From Klebsiella michiganensis (lineage in GTDB: Bacteria > Pseudomonadota > Gammaproteobacteria > Enterobacterales > Enterobacteriaceae), in assembly GCF_002925905.1 (NCBI RefSeq), contig NZ_PRDB01000002.1:186001-250000 (forward strand): 64,000 nt of DNA, in the 5' to 3' direction. Position 1 is the stretch's first letter. Every line of letters starts with the position of its first letter. The translations under genes were made by a program, and so were the position numbers. Below are positions 62,844-64,000 of the stretch, in pieces. Under the pieces are notes generated by a model. That model was not told where the DNA came from. It ran no database searches and saw only the letters and a program-made list of their open reading frames with translations.

Positions 62844-63752
62844 TCAAATGCGCTCCACGGGGGTACGCACTAAAGGTAATAGTTCATCCATTTTCTTTTC
62901 CACTGCCAGATGTCCGGCGGCGATAGCTTCGCCGGCCCGGTGGAAATCAAGCGTGGAGATTTGCGGGCAAAAGGGCTGAATCAGGATATCAGGCGGGTCG
63001 CCCGCCATACGATTTCGCTTGAGGCGATTCTCCAGAACCTGAATTGACGTCGACATGATTTCCATCGCCGTTGGCGCCCTCGTCGCCCGACGTGACGTCA
63101 TACGCGCCAGGCGCGTGCGCAGCCGTGAATGCCACGAAAAATCTTCCTCGCTCTCCGGACGAGGCACCTCCATTGACAGCAAATCCTGCTGCATCAGATG
63201 CGCATCGTGCTGCAAATCAACGGCAATGACGATATCTGCGCCCATGGCGCGAGCCAGAGACACCGGCACGGGGTTAACCACCGCGCCATCCACCAGCCAG
63301 TAGCCATTATGCATCACCGGCGCCATCAAACCCGGCATACTGCAGGACGCACGGATCGCCAGATGCAGATCCCCTTCCGTAAACCACAGTTCACGACCGG
63401 TGCTTAAATTCGTTGTGACCGCCGCGAAAGGACGTTCGCAGCGCTCGATCTCGCTGACGGGCATGAGTTTGCGGTATTGACTAAACACGCGCTCGCCCCG
63501 CAGCAGGCCACCCCGTTGCCAGGAGAGATCCATTAACTTCAGTACGTCCCAGTTACTAAAGGAGCATACCCATTTCTCCAGGGCCGGAAGCCGATTGCAG
63601 GCGTACGCCGCTCCGACCAGCGAGCCAATGGAGCACCCTGCGATAACATCGACGTCGATACCCGTCCGCCGTAAGGCATTAATCACGCCGATATGCGACC
63701 ACCCGCGAGCGGCGCCAGCCCCTAACGCCAGGCCAATTTTAAGCTTTCTCAT
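62844..63752 (-). CDS. rssA: RssA, patatin-like phospholipase family protein
   Basis: 302 aa (E. coli 301) from MRKLKIGLALGAGAARGW at 63752; an upstream in-frame start adds 11 unconserved residues. Patatin fold: oxyanion loop GAGAARG, nucleophile elbow GCSIG (Ser near 41) and catalytic Asp in DGAVVNPVPVS. Substrate unknown. Upstream partner of rssB in the operon. Confidence 0.95.
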   Translation of the reverse strand: MRKLKIGLALGAGAARGWSHIGVINALRRTGIDVDVIAGCSIGSLVGAAYACNRLPALEKWVCSFSNWDVLKLMDLSWQRGGLLRGERVFSQYRKLMPVSEIERCERPFAAVTTNLSTGRELWFTEGDLHLAIRASCSMPGLMAPVMHNGYWLVDGAVVNPVPVSLARAMGADIVIAVDLQHDAHLMQQDLLSMEVPRPESEEDFSWHSRLRTRLARMTSRRATRAPTAMEIMSTSIQVLENRLKRNRMAGDPPDILIQPFCPQISTLDFHRAGEAIAAGHLAVEKKMDELLPLVRTPVERI

Positions 63753-64000
63753 GAGTACCGAAACATATCCTTCCACTCCGGGCATGGCATCATCGCCATA
63801 CCTCAGTTAACATAATGCGCTTTGGCGGCGTAGCGCCGTCTTTCTTTTTCCTGTGGAGGCCGTTTTGTCGCCATTATGCCCCTGTGGCAGCGCTCTGGAG
63901 TATAGCTCATGTTGTCAGCCTTATCTGGCTGGCGCGCAGCTGGCGCCAGATCCGTCACAGCTGATGCGCTCCCGCTATAGCGCGTTTGTTATGAAAGACG
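63753..64000. other. Right-edge intergenic sequence
   Basis: About 250 bp that carries the rssA promoter on the left. I see no gene start. A short hairpin GGCGG-CGTAG-CGCCG-type sequence lies near 63822-63838. Confidence 0.3.

Overview
This window is a piece of an enterobacterial chromosome. Nearly every gene has a close counterpart in Escherichia coli K-12, often of identical length. The base composition, the set of extra genes and the local order point to the Klebsiella/Raoultella/Enterobacter group rather than to E. coli; no species is claimed. I found no tRNA, rRNA, CRISPR array, prophage or insertion sequence. RNA-level features are the sRNA rprA, the pheM attenuator and numerous hairpin terminators.

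Layout. (1) 1-6.6 kb: ldtE (frameshifted near its 3' end) and the Fe-S assembly operon sufABCDSE, read leftwards from a Fur box. (2) 7-14.1 kb: an accessory block, a five-gene chaperone-usher fimbrial operon read leftwards (major subunit, chaperone, usher, tip adhesin, minor subunit) and, divergently, two tandem winged-helix regulators with Crp-like architecture. The gap between them holds three copies of a 14-bp palindrome (GTCTA-N4-TAGAC) plus two other dyads, the most notable undescribed signal in the window. (3) 14.6-31.4 kb: yeaQ, menI, ydiJ (one-base frameshift), ydiK, rprA, ppsA/ppsR, aroH with a TrpR operator, hemP with a Fur box, selO, nlpC, and btuD/btuE/btuC split by an inserted orphan MetQ-type lipoprotein gene; then ihfA. 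(4) 31.4-38.4 kb: the translation cluster thrS-infC-rpmI-rplT-pheM-pheS-pheT, leftwards. (5) 38.8-42.7 kb: a small secreted protein, ydiY, pfkB, ydiZ, yniA. (6) 42.7-63.8 kb: tonB, yciI, an old-yellow-enzyme gene, yciY, clsA, yciU, a voltage-gated K+ channel gene with a zinc-ribbon tail, oppABCDF, ychE, adhE, tdk, hns, galU, rssB and rssA.

Relative to E. coli, segments 1-5 and 6 belong to two separate chromosomal regions that meet here between yniA and tonB, at a 20-bp perfect palindromic terminator. Both frameshifts (ldtE, ydiJ) are explained by one missing G in a run of G in otherwise conserved genes; adding one base to ydiJ gives exactly the 1018 residues of the E. coli protein, so sequencing error is a serious possibility.

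Iron and redox control recurs: Fur-like boxes precede sufA, hemP and tonB, and TonB energises the outer-membrane uptake that feeds BtuCD. Central carbon genes (ppsA/ppsR, pfkB, adhE) and envelope genes (ldtE, clsA, galU, opp) make up most of the rest.
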